64,000 bases of DNA, from assembly GCA_910589415.1 (NCBI GenBank), contig OU342637.1, positions 33,820,162 to 33,884,161 on the forward strand, in the 5' to 3' direction. The DNA is from Malachius bipustulatus (taxonomy: Eukaryota; Arthropoda; Insecta; Coleoptera; Melyridae). Positions 32,107 through 43,573 of this stretch are shown in pieces. Position numbers and translations under genes: made by a program. Positions within the stretch are counted from its first letter, which is position 1. Each line of letters starts with the position of its first letter. The notes under the pieces are model-generated. The model was given only the letters and a program-made list of their open reading frames with translations, searched no databases and had not been told where the DNA came from.

Positions 32107-32807
32107 TATAAAATTGGCTGTAAGGCTAGCAATATGAAGGAAATTGACTTCATATTGACTTCAATTGAAAAAATTACCTTTAAACTCGGATGAGGGAAAC
32201 TCTGTAATTTGAAAATCAACCGTTGGATTCAAGTTTTTTTGTAGAATATCCTCAATTTTAATGGGCTCTAGATCGCCCTGTATTCGGAGTGCGCGAGTTA
32301 CTGATCAGCCTGTACCTATAGGCACAGCAGGGTCTTCAAAGTTAAGTCGGCACTATTGCTGACTTCATTATTTTTGGATCTGCAAAATCGGTTAAATTAG
32401 CAAACTAGTAGGTATGTATAGTATTTTTTCCGCTGAATAAAGCAACAATGACAACAGAAAAACAATTGAACATCGTGTTTTCGAGTTATGTCAAAAAGTT
32501 CTATTTTTTAAATGAGACACCCGGTATATTTTTGTGTTTTCATCTCCGGATAAAATCCAATAATGATAAATTAGTTAGTTTTTGAGTTATAAACAAATAA
32601 AAATTGCAAGTTTTCGTTTTGAAAGCAGTGTAGAGGTTACATCGGAAACGATTCAAGATCATCACCCTAAACAAAAAATTCATCCACATCATAGCAGTAC
32701 ATAAAAAGTTAAAATAGGGCCACGTAAGCAATTTTTCGATATAATGAGTCGTTTACGATCTACGCTGTTTTGAAAATGAAAAATTCCGATTTTCATTTGT
32801 TTATAAC

Positions 32808-34511
32808 TAGAGCTCTGATTATATGCAAAATGCATATTTTTGCATATTTTGCATTTTTTATCCATTTTTCGCACGAAATGCATTTTTTTAGGAAACTTGC
32901 ATATTGCTGCATATTTTGTTATTTTTGTCACATAAAATACTTATTTTGACAATTATTATTGGCGGATATACTAGAAAAAATATTATATAAAAACCAAAAA
33001 TAAGCTTAAAGTGAATCTTGTTGTGATGGATTTTTCAATTTTTTTTTATTTAACTGTACCCTTTTGAAAGTGTTATTTACCTCCTAGGCCTATAATTACA
33101 CGATATGGGGCACCTGGCTCGAGGCTGCTTTATTTTATTTCGACCATTTAAATGAAATTCAGGAATTAATGTCGAAATTTGATGAAGATAGTTCCTCAGC
33201 AATTAGGAAAGCGAAAAAGATTTTAAGCAATAAGAAACTAGGCTAACATCTTAGTTTTATTAACAACTAAATATAAAATAATTGCGAACACAATTTCTAA
33301 GCTTGAAAAACAGGGTATACTTCGCTAAACGAGAATCTGTAAAACTAATAGAGAATTTAAAATTGGTAGTACAGGGTGTTCTACAAGCTCTATGACAAAC
33401 TTTGACAGATGGTAGGTTTCTTGATTTTAAACATATTTTTTTCAATAAACATGGGTCCGATTCGTTTTTGTTTAGAAGTTACAAGCATTTAAAAAATCGT
33501 AATTTTTTCAAGTTCAAGGCCCTGCAAAAGAAAAACGGTTCAAGATAGAGAAAAACGGCTTACATGTCCCTATTTTAACTTTTTATGGACTATCCTATGG
33601 TATAGAAACATTTGTACTTTCTTTTATTTTTGTAAATGTGGAGAAATCTCAGATTTTTTCAAATTTTTTATCACCCTGTATAAACATTTCATCTACATCA
33701 TTGGATAGTACATGAAAAGTTAAAATAGGGACATGTAAGCCATTTTTCTCTATCTTAAGCCGTTTTCCTTGTACAGGGCCTTGAACTTGAAAAATTACGA
33801 TTTTTTAAATGCTTGTAACTTCTAAACAAAAACGAATCGGACCCATGTTTATTAAAAAAAATATGTTTAAAATCAAGCAACCTACCATCTGTCAAAGTTT
33901 GTCATAGAGCTTGTAGAACACCCTGTATAGATAGTGTACATGGACCTACTGCTCAATCAATAATAAAAAAAAAACTCAGTGAAACATTAAGTAAAAATAG
34001 TGGGTTTAGTACTTTGACAGTGATTTTGAAAGTTTTAAATGGAGATTTTTCAAACGAGTTGACAATAATTGATCCTTTAATAATTTTATTATTAAAATAT
34101 GCTCCTATTAGGTACATCTGTTGATGTAGAATGCAGTTTTTCTGCATATAAACACATGGCAAGTGATAGAGATAGAAGACAATCATTTTAAGTGGAAAAC
34201 TTGGAAAAACATTTAATTGTAAAGGTAAATAGTAATGTTTTTAGTATTAATTGAATAATAATAATTGTAAACCAAATCTTTTATATGATTTTATATAAAT
34301 AAAAATACAGTGATATGTATGTACCTACTTTATACTTAAAAAACTTATTGAAAACAATAATTTATTGCATTTTTACTATTTTCCGTTAAATAAACATTTT
34401 GCATATGTTTTGCGTAGTTTGCATATTTTGTTGCATATTTGGTTGAAAAACCTTGCATATAGGTATATGCGCATATTTTTGTAATTTTTCTTGCATATAA
34501 TCAGAGCTCTA
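32808..34511. mobile_element. hAT-superfamily transposon remnant
   Basis: Terminal inverted repeats TAGAGCTCTGATTATATGC are flanked by a perfect 8-bp duplication TTTATAAC (32800-32807, 34512-34519). Copies of TGCATATTTTGCAT-like sequence crowd both ends. The interior has transposase remnants on the plus strand, including near 34120-34215 TSVDVECSFSAYKHM, then ENLEKHLIV, the hAT C-terminal dimerisation region. TIR, duplication length and dimerisation motif agree. Confidence 0.85.
33372..33925. mobile_element. Fold-back element nested in the hAT element
   Basis: Near-perfect inverted arms start CAGGGTGTTCTACAAGCTC and have TA outside both ends. The inner part, with TAAAATAGGGACATGTAAGC, is shared with the fold-back element at 37839-38723. 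No ORF. Confidence 0.8.
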
Positions 34512-34801
34512 TTTATAACTCAAAAAATTAATTAATTTAAATCGTAACTGTAAAAACTATGCTTATTGGATTTCCACAGGAAATATGAAAACACAAAAAT
34601 ATATCGGATGTCTCATGTTAAAAAAATAGATTTTTTGACATAACTCGAAAACGCGATGTTCATTTGTTTTTCAGTTGTCATTGTTGTTTTATTCAGCGGA
34701 AAAAATACTATATAGGTACCTACTTATAGTTTGCTAATTTCATTTCACCGATTTTGTAGATCCAAAAATAACGAAGTTAGCAATAGAGTGCTGACTTAAC
34801 T

Positions 34802-35476
34802 AAATTTTATCCAACATATTATACCTACCTAGTTTATTAAAATATTTAAATCAGCTAGTATTCTTAAGAATAATAAGAACGGTAGCTGATTTGTTGATGA
34901 TGCTGAATAATTTGTTTCACAACGAATTGTACCTATTGAAAATTAATATTTTTGTTGGAATATAAATCATCATCTTGGTCTTGAAATATCTAATGCCTTA
35001 ATTATAACATAAAAGTCGGTAGGTAATATTTTTTTCCAAATGAAACAACTATTCAAATCTATAATTCACGAGTGCAGGCCCATAAAACTGAACTAAATGG
35101 TTTTATTGCCCCGTCATAAACCCTTAGCTCCCTGTCCATCGCTAAACTGCCGCATGATTTCAATAGATATTCATATAAGCGTACGAAGTTACTACCCAGA
35201 TATCCTGAAGTCGACTGAGCGCTTGGAACGATATCCACTTTCACGAGTTTCGGTATATTTCGACGCTGTCGCCATCTATTTGTCGGTATATCGTCCTGTG
35301 CACAGTTTCTCCCATAAGGTTGCGTATCTTCCTGACTCCTTCAATCAACGGTACAACGTATAACCACAGAATAGACTTACCCGCTGACTTCTCTCAGCGT
35401 TGCCACATGCTATTCGTTTTACTACGTTCTGCAGACAATCTCAGGCAAACATCTGCTGCTCTGGTCAAGCAAAAAA
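34802..35476. other. Intronic sequence, no gene seen
   Basis: Short random-looking ORFs only, some overlapping on both strands at 35059-35363. No family match. Confidence 0.4.
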
Positions 35477-37140
35477 TTTTCACATGTAATACCACTAGAG
35501 GTCAAATTATTTCCGGAAATTTTTTCGAGCTCACGAATATTTTGAAAATTATCGCGAGCCGAAGGCGAGGGATAATTTTCTTAAAATACTCGTGAGCGAG
35601 AACAAAATTTCCTGGTATAATTTGATTTCGAGTGGTATTTGGAAAGAAAATTTCACAACAAAATTAGTTTTGAATAGAAAAATTACAATTATAATTGTTA
35701 AATCAAACTATGACATGGCGGTGTAACCACGTGACAACGCCAAACTGACGTTTAATAACTGCGCCGCCATTATTAGCGCTGTCAAACACAAATTTTAGTT
35801 TCCAAACTTCACCAGCCGAGTGTGGTTTTTGATAATGATAAGTCGACAATTGCGGTATAATAATAGTAATTATGATTAGTATTGATTAGATGCCAGGGGA
35901 TGGTGGAGTATAACTCACTCCGAATTTTGGGAAAATTTTTGGCAACGTTTATACATAAATTAGGTTCCTTCAGATCATTTTTTCGATAGTGAATCCGTGA
36001 TATCATACGTGGTAATACGCGAAAACATCACTTTAATATTAAATTATAATAGAAACTTTAACAAAACGCTTTGGTTGATTAATAACACTTTTAAACGTCA
36101 GAAAAATTTCCACTATAAAATACTCTCCAGCTTACCCCAGCAGGAGAAAATTTCCGATATAATACACAAATAACCATGGCAACGGTAAGCAATGCTCGTA
36201 CTTTATTGGCTGAAAATTGATGGCGTGAAATTTTCACATGTAATACCACTAGAGGTCAAATTATTTCCGGAAATTTTTTCGAGCTCACGAATATTTTGAA
36301 AATTATCGCGAGCCGAAGGCGAGGGATAATTTTCTTAAAATATTCGTAAGCGAGAACAAAATTTCCTGGTATAATTTGATTTCGAGTGGTATTTGGAAAG
36401 AAAATTTCACAACAAAATTAGTTTTGAATAGAAAAATTACAATTTTATTGTGAAATAAAAATATGACATGGAGGCGTAACATAATCACTTGACAACGCCA
36501 AACTGACGTTTAATAACTGCGCCGCCATTATTAGCGCTGTCAAACACAAATTTTAGTTTATAAACTTCACCAGCCGAATGTGTTTTTTGATAATGATAAG
36601 TCGACAATTGCGGTATAATAGTAATTATGATTAGTATTGATTAGATGCTATTCTTTCCAAAGCGCAAGGATTTGCCCAGCAGATGGATTCTACCAACAAA
36701 AAGTGCCATATAATTAATTATAAAGATAAAGTGGTCGAACCCCCATGAATTCGCCGTGTGTTAATCCGAAAAATTATGTAAGTACCTACCTATTTCAAAT
36801 AGAATTACTAAATTAGGTAAATTAGGTTTCTTCAGATAATTTTTTCGATAGTGAATCCGTGATTTCATACGTGGTAATACGCGAAAACATCACTTTAATA
36901 TTAAATTATAATAGAAACTTTAACAAAACGCATTGGTTGATTAATATTAATAACAGCAACAGTTAACAGGTTGACGTTTATAAAGTTCCTAGTTGTCACT
37001 TTTAAACGTCAAAAAATTTCCACTATAATACTCTCCAGCTTAGCCCTGGAGGAGAAAATTTCCGATATAATACACAAATAACCATGGCAACGGTAAGCAA
37101 TGCTCGTACTTTATTGGCTGAAAATTGATGGCGTGAAATT
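35477..37140. repeat. Two tandem copies of a 0.75-0.9 kb repeat with internal hairpins
   Basis: Unit 1 is 35477-36230 and unit 2 is 36231-37140; both start TTTTCACATGTAATACCAC and end near TTGATGGCGTGAAA. Unit 2 has an extra segment of about 150 bp near 36650-36800. Each unit has a long palindrome built from GGAAATTTTTTCGAGCTCAC and its inverted partner, with a tip GCGAGCCGAAGGCGAG between GAAAATTATC and GGATAATTTTC. No coding sequence. Confidence 0.75.
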
Positions 37141-37838
37141 TTCGTTACAATTAATATTATTGTGACGATAATAGGTACCTATAAGAAACGATCGAAAAAT
37201 GATATAGGTAGGGGTAATGTTGCACTTTAACGTCACCGGTCACCTAAGTCAGGTCTTTGGTCAGGGTAGGTTTTTTCTCATTTAAGGCCATTTGAAGGAA
37301 AAAAAAAACTGGTAATTATATACATCCGCGGCTCCTAAGTTTCATCAATTTTTTCGGGACCGAGGAGCGAAATAGGGGTGCTGGGTGGGTAAGATAAGCT
37401 AAAAACAGCCATTTCAAACTAATATTAAGGTCACAACTAAGGCCTCTTTGGCACCATATGGTCGATTTGCTATTTTTTCTTCACTTTCAGGGCAAGGAAT
37501 ATCTTCGAGATTTACAGTAGCACGTTTTTTATTTTCAAATTTGCATTTATTTTGCATTTATATTCCAAAAATCCATCAATCCCTGTGGTCTGGACACGAT
37601 ATGAGTAAGCGGATATAGTGCCGGTCCGTCCCTGCAGGCTTCGAAGCGCTTGGCATTATCGTCAAGTGGTTACTTCCGAGACTCGAGGTTTTTAATCGGG
37701 CGCTTCTTGCCAGGTCCGCACTCTCAACGTACTCTGAAAAACTATTTTTAGTGCCTTTTTGTTGGCTGCTAACCATGCATTTACAAAGAAAATGAATACC
37801 TTCCTGGTGCTACTATAGGTATGTCCTCCACCCCTATA
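37141..37838. other. Intronic sequence with transposon-end similarity
   Basis: The segment TAAGTCAGGTCTTTGGTCAG (37235-37254) is also present near 15963 in the same intron. ATATACATCCGCGGCTCCTA (37319-37338) is repeated in inverted form near 38745-38763 on the far side of the fold-back element, so an older element probably encloses it. No gene seen. Confidence 0.45.
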
Positions 37839-38723
37839 CAGGGTGTTCCAGCTTATTCGAAGCGGTCTCTGTAGGCCAAACGATGGATTTTTTCCAAAAA
37901 TTTTTGCATATTCAAGTACAGGATCACAATGGCCAAAATTTAAAATTATTTTAGGGTATACAGGAGTGTCCCATATGACAGTGGCATATCAAAGTTATGT
38001 TTTTTTAAATGGAATGCTCCTATGTTATTGCATTTTTAGATTGTCTGAGAAGAGAAAATAAGATTGGCTTTTACAGTTGGTGTTTAAATTCAGAAGTTTT
38101 TGAGTTATAAACAAGTGAAAATCGTCATTTTTCAAGTTCAAGACCCTGTACAACAAAAACGGTTCAAGATAGAGAAAAACGGCTTACATGTCCCTATTTT
38201 AACTTTTCATGTACTAACCTATGATGTGGATGAAATGTTTATACAGGGTGATAAAAAATTTGAAAAATTCTGAGATTTCTCCACGCGTCGCCAAATAAAA
38301 AAATCAAAGAAAGTACACATGTTTCTATACCATATGATAGTATATGAAAAGTTAAAATAGGGACATGTAAGCCGTTTTTCTCTATCTTTAGCCGTTTTCG
38401 TTGTACAGGGCCTTGAACTTGAAAAATGACGTTTTTCACTTGTTTATAACTCAAAAACTTCTGAATTTAAACACCAACGTAAAAGCCAATCTTATTTTCT
38501 CTTCTCAGACAATCTAAAAATGCAATAACATAAATAGGAGCATTCCATTTAAAAAAACATAACTTTGATATGCCACTGTTATATATGGGACACTCTGTAT
38601 ACTCCAAAATAATTTTAAATTATGGCAATTGTGATTCTGTACTTGAATTTTCAAAATTTTTTTTGAAAAAGTCCATTCTTGTTTGGCCTACAGAGACCGC
38701 TTCGAATAAGCTGGGACACCCTG
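37839..38723. mobile_element. Fold-back element of 885 bp, TA target
   Basis: Inverted arms start CAGGGTGTTCCAGCTTATTC, with TA on both sides. The centre (about 38110-38440) again shows AAAACGGTTCAAGATAGAG, then TAAAATAGGGACATGTAAGC, as in the element at 33372-33925. No ORF of interest. Confidence 0.8.
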
Positions 38724-39498
38724 TATAAGTGCCATAGTCAAACTGTAGGAGACGCGGATGTATATAATAACCTATAAATTTATTTTATACACCCGTCCCA
38801 GCACTGCCTCTACTACAAAGGGTATGCCTTTCGGACTTAACGGCATATCCCGTTCCATTGTCCCTAAAAATTTTACTGGAAGTGAAAGTCAGATGACTAG
38901 GAAGGAGTGCAACTTGATATAAAGATAAAGTTGCGTTAAATCCACCAGTCCACCTCATATTGGGGCCCCCTACACGCCTCGCCTGCTCTGTGTCGGTTAC
39001 CGAAGGAAGATAATGAAAAATCCGTAAGGGCCCTACATTTTATTAAGGGAAAAAAACTGTGCTGACTTAGTAGAGGGGAATTATCGTCACGAAGGCGTGA
39101 CACTACCCTTTTTCAGAACGTATGCAGTATAATGATATGATCTGGTTGAAACTATTAAAACCAAGTACAGCTCGTCCGAAATGTCAAGAGACAGAATTCC
39201 TGGAAGTGTGCTACGTCACTATCTCGGAAATTCTCGCTTGCTGCAAGTGCCTCGGGCCGGAAAGACAGTAGCGGCGTGTTGTTCACCAGTTCACGCTTAT
39301 AGTTCTTGCAGTTAGTTAGCATTTGCATACCCTCAATCTATGTTTCAAGGTTCACCCGCTACTACTTACACATATCAAGCCATGGCAGACCCTTGCGTCT
39401 CTAGGAGAGAACGTTATCGGCGTATTCCTTTCTGAGAGTTTTTAGAAAGAGTCTTTATAATTATATATGTACTTTACCTGTTTTTTTTTTATTTGTAG
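38724..39498. other. Intron 1 of WDR46 just before exon 2
   Basis: No coding exon found here. The end of the intron has a good acceptor: a long T-run followed by ATTTGTAG at 39481-39498. Confidence 0.5.
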
Positions 39499-41255
39499 CT
39501 ATTTGGAAGCAGATTCTGGAGAGACGACAACTGAATTCACCCAGTCACGTCTAGTTAATAGTCTTGACATTACGACGGCCACGAAGCATTTTGATCTTAA
39601 ATTAAAGGAATTTGGACCTTACCGGATAAAGTACACCAGAAATGGAAGACATTTACTTGGAGGTGGTAAACGGGGGCACGTTTTTGCCATGGATTGGATT
39701 ACAAAGAAGTTACACTGTGAGACTAATGTTATGGAGTCTGTCCACGATGTGTGTTGGTTACACCTCGAAACAATGTTCGCGGTGGCTCAAAAAGACTGGG
39801 TCTACATTTACGACAATCAAGGAATCGAACTTCATTGTGTCAAACGGTTGAATAAAGTCTCTAGGATGGAGTTTCTGCCATATCATTTCTTACTTGGTTG
39901 CTGTGTAAGTGTCCATTTATTGAGCTGCTGGTTTTAGTTAAAGTAACAAAATTGTTGTTATTTTATTTCAGAGCGAAGAAGGTTATCTGAGTTGGCTTGA
40001 TATCTCCAGAGGCGAGATAGTGAATCAGTTTAATAGTCGATTGGGTCGATTGAGTATGATGACACAAAACCCGTATAACGCTATGCTCTGCGTTGGACAT
40101 GCTAAGGGGGTTGTCTCTATGTGGGCTCCCAGCAGTAGGGATCCTTTAGCGAAAATGCTATGTCATAAAGCACCGCTTTCTGCTTTGCACATAGATCCCA
40201 GAGGACTGTAAGTCAATAATTTAGTTTATCGAACTATTTTTTGAGATTAATTTTTTTAATTATAAGGTACATGGCAACAGCAGCTACTAATCGAGAAGTT
40301 AAAATTTGGGATATACGAAAGTTAAACGGTCCGTTACAAGAGTACAAGCTGAGAAGCGCTGCCACCAACATAGAGCTCTCCCAAAAAAATGTAATGGCTT
40401 TAGGGATGGGAAACGTTGTAGAGTTGTACAGGTAAGATTATTGATTTTCACAGTTTGTTAAAAGGGGTAATCAACAGTTTAAACTTTATAATTATTACTA
40501 TTTAAATATCTGAATATTTTTGCAGGGATTGCTGTACTCAACCAGCTCGTAGAACCTACATGCGCCACAGATTCAATTGGCCGATTAGTAATTTCAGTTT
40601 TTGTCCCTATGAAGATGTTCTGGGTGTCGCTACAGATAAAGGATTCACCAGTATTATTATTCCCGGATCTGGAGAACCCAACTTTGATGCTTTGGAAACG
40701 AATCCGTTCCAGAGTAAGAAACAAAGAAGAGAGCGTGAAGTGAAGTCTCTTCTTGAGAAGGTAAGCTTGAAAACAGTTAATTTATGACTTTTTTATTGTT
40801 ACTTATTTTTCATTATTTCAGATTCAACCAGAATTAATATCTTTAAATCCTTTCGATATCAATGAAGTAAATGTTCCTCGTCTGTTGGATATTATTGAAG
40901 AAAAGAAGAAATTATTGGTGAGAAATTTACCATTTTGTTAAGGTGATTGTATTAATTGAGTTTTTCTGTTTAAGTTTGTAAAACCCAAGAAGATTGACTT
41001 TAAACCAAGGAATAAAGGACTGGGTTCTGCTAAACTGTTCAAGAGAAAGAAGATAGCGAAAGAAGAAGCAAGAAAGGTAAAAGTGTCCTTTAATTTATTG
41101 TTTCAATTTATAAAGAGCGATTTTTAATTTTTCAGGAATTTGTAAAAAATGCTGCCAGGAAAGATCCAGATGAGCAGTCTACTTTGAATATTAAAAGTTC
41201 GAAAACTTCAAAACAGAAGCCCGAAGAGTTAGGCTTGAGTACTTTTTTCAAGTGA
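39499..41255 (+). CDS. WDR46: WDR46/UTP7, exons 2-8
   Basis: Exons at 39499-39904, 39972-40207, 40267-40431, 40526-40760, 40822-40917, 40975-41076 and 41136-41255 all have GT/AG borders and consistent phases. The product is a nucleolar WD-repeat protein of the small-subunit processome needed for 18S rRNA maturation (yeast Utp7, human WDR46/BING4). Diagnostic segments are [44 protein letters not shown]-like [13 protein letters not shown] and, in the C-terminal BING4 domain, [14 protein letters not shown] and [15 protein letters not shown]. The C-terminus is Lys-rich. Exon 1 lies far upstream at 15668-15786. Confidence 0.93.
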
Positions 41256-43573
41256 TTTTTTTATACTGTACATAATTTAATTGTTCGATTATCTTGTTTA
41301 AAAAATTTATACACTATTAATTGTTATTTTTAAATTTCCTAAATTAAGAGTGATTTTCACATCTTCAAAGTTAACTTCCTGTTGTTTCTCCATAGCACTA
41401 TTCAATAATACAGGATGGTCCGTATTTTAATATCCATTTTTAGATGTTTTGAAATGGTAAAAGACAGAAGAGGTCGGTTATATTATACAGGGAGATTCAT
41501 TAAAAATGGACCAAACGAAACAGAGTAATAGAGAACCTCAATAAGCATCGATCTAACCCCAATATATGTGTGTCATCAGAAAATTGATGGTTTGGGAGTT
41601 ATCATCATTTAAGTATAAATTTCCAGAAGAACCTGATTTTTCAAGGACATCAGCTCCGACTGGCTTGATGAAACTTTCCAGAGGTGCAGTCAAATAATGA
41701 GCCTATCACAACGTGTGTAAGCTTCATCAATGCAACGAACACAATCAGAAAAAAATTATTTCATAAAAATTTTATTGAAGCAGAAAAAATTCTCTTTTAC
41801 TTAACAACGATCCTGCTGAAAATTCTTAAGGGGAATTTATTTTTGGTAGATGTTTCAAAAACTTCTCTGTTCAACTGGCAATCTACCCTACAAATTTCAT
41901 TGAGTTAGTCCTATTGGTTCTCATCAACGAAATTATGCAAAATGAAAAAGGCGATATTTTCTGCTCAGATTCAATTACATGTCGCAACATCATAAACGGT
42001 TTTTAATGTAAAATACTATAATGAAGGAACAGTTGCGAAATATTCTGGATTTGTTTTGTTTATCTTTACAATTATTATTATGATGACACAGCTGTTTTCG
42101 AGACATTTCTCGCTGACATGACAGGAATACATTGCCAAAATAACTCACATTCTAGTAAATACGAGAATGACTCTGCGTTCTATGCATGTTCCAGAACGCA
42201 TGATTGTATCTAGAGATACACCAGAGACTTTAATGGTACCTCAGGGAACTTTATAAGAACCGCAGTGGCTGTAGTCAGTCAGTTGTAGTTTGGAAGTTAC
42301 TGAAAGATGAAGTACCGGTACCGCAGAGTGTAATAAAGAGAGAAATCTAGTTAGTGTCATGGGGAAAGTAATAATTTAACACTACTGTTCAATTATTACT
42401 TTCCATTGCACTGTAATTACCAAGTTAGAAAATATAATTTTAAAAAATTTCTTGTGAGACCAAAATAATGGAAAATTGAAAATGCAAATTTTGCCATTAA
42501 ACTCAGTATCCGAGGCTAGAAAACAATTTAGAACAACTTTTTCGAGTCACTTTTTTCAATATCTCTAACGTGAATAAAAATATCGACAATTGGCTCTCTT
42601 TGCAAAAACGTAGTAGGCGGGGTTTAAAGATCAAATTTCAGTTAGATATCGTAAAAAGTGTGGCTCATCGGTCTGCATGACTGTACAAAATTTCGAACCT
42701 CGACTCCTTGAAATAGCGAAAATACAGGGGTGTATTCATCTTAAATGCGACACACTGTATATAGTGACGAATACTGCTGAATACAAATAGTGTAACTGAA
42801 TTAAATAAATAAACTAAGAAAAACTGCCTTTTTACTTTCTTACTCAACCTTATATAACATTAATTTCAGTCCAGACAATCACAATAAAATTCAAAATAAA
42901 TAGGTAACCTAAAATGTAAGTTTACCAATAATAATATTAATACCTACTCATTCAATCAATAAAAAAGGAGGCATACATTATTTATTATTATTTAGTACCT
43001 AATAATTCGATACATAAACTATTATTAACTACATAAGCAATAATAAGCATAAATTTGCATTGTTTATTGTTTGCTTACATTCTTTACGTTCTTTACCTTA
43101 AAAAAGTCAAAGTAAAGAATGAATTGTTTACCCGTAAAGAATCGCGTAAAGAATAGAGGTAAAGAATACGGCACATCACTACACAGTCACATCACTTATC
43201 ATTATTTTAATATTAATGAACATCTACAAACATCGAAATAAGGTACTAAATCGCGACTTAAAGTCATTATTACTGCCAAGCCGCATGTAGCTATCACCGG
43301 ACTGACGTCACAGGCTGCGCGCTGACATACCTTGACCTTGATATAGATATAAGAGATGTCGGCACTGTAAAAGTGTCTAATCTAATGAGTCAGTTGTCAG
43401 TTGGTGTAGCTGTCTAAAGTCTAACTCATTGGTGGTTGTGGCGGGGGGGGGCGAGGGGTGAGGTAATAGTGATAATACGTCATCACGACGGCCCGTGACA
43501 CCGTGACAGTAAAACGGAATTGACAGCGTATTTGGTAAATTGTAAATTTGGTTCTTCTTTACTGGTTGAAAAA
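41256..43573. other. Intergenic region between WDR46 and the THAP gene
   Basis: No gene seen. Between 42638 and 42765 lies an element end (GTGTGGCTCATCGGTCTGC and on to AATGCGACACACTGTATA) whose inverted copy is at 46074-46200. A stretch at about 42190-42370 with TATAAG, TCAGTCAGTTG and AATAAAG looks like a solo LTR, but its borders could not be fixed. Just before the THAP gene there is a G-run (43440-43455). Confidence 0.4.

Larger units (their letters stand above)
32341..34801. mobile_element. Outer palindromic element split by a hAT insertion
   Basis: The left arm (32341 to about 32600) and right arm (about 34545-34801) are inverted copies: ends GTTAAGTCnGCAC, shared inner blocks TTTTTTCCGCTGAATAAA and CGTTTTCGAGTTATGTCAAA. 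The palindrome continues into TTGAGTTATAAAC, where the hAT element has inserted. Part of the left interior (32706-32760) resembles the inner segment of the palindromes at 33372 and 37839. Confidence 0.7.

Noticed and set aside
42190..42370. Solo LTR
   Set aside because: TATAAG, an initiator-like TCAGT and AATAAAG are suggestive, but no target duplication or clear TG/CA borders could be found.
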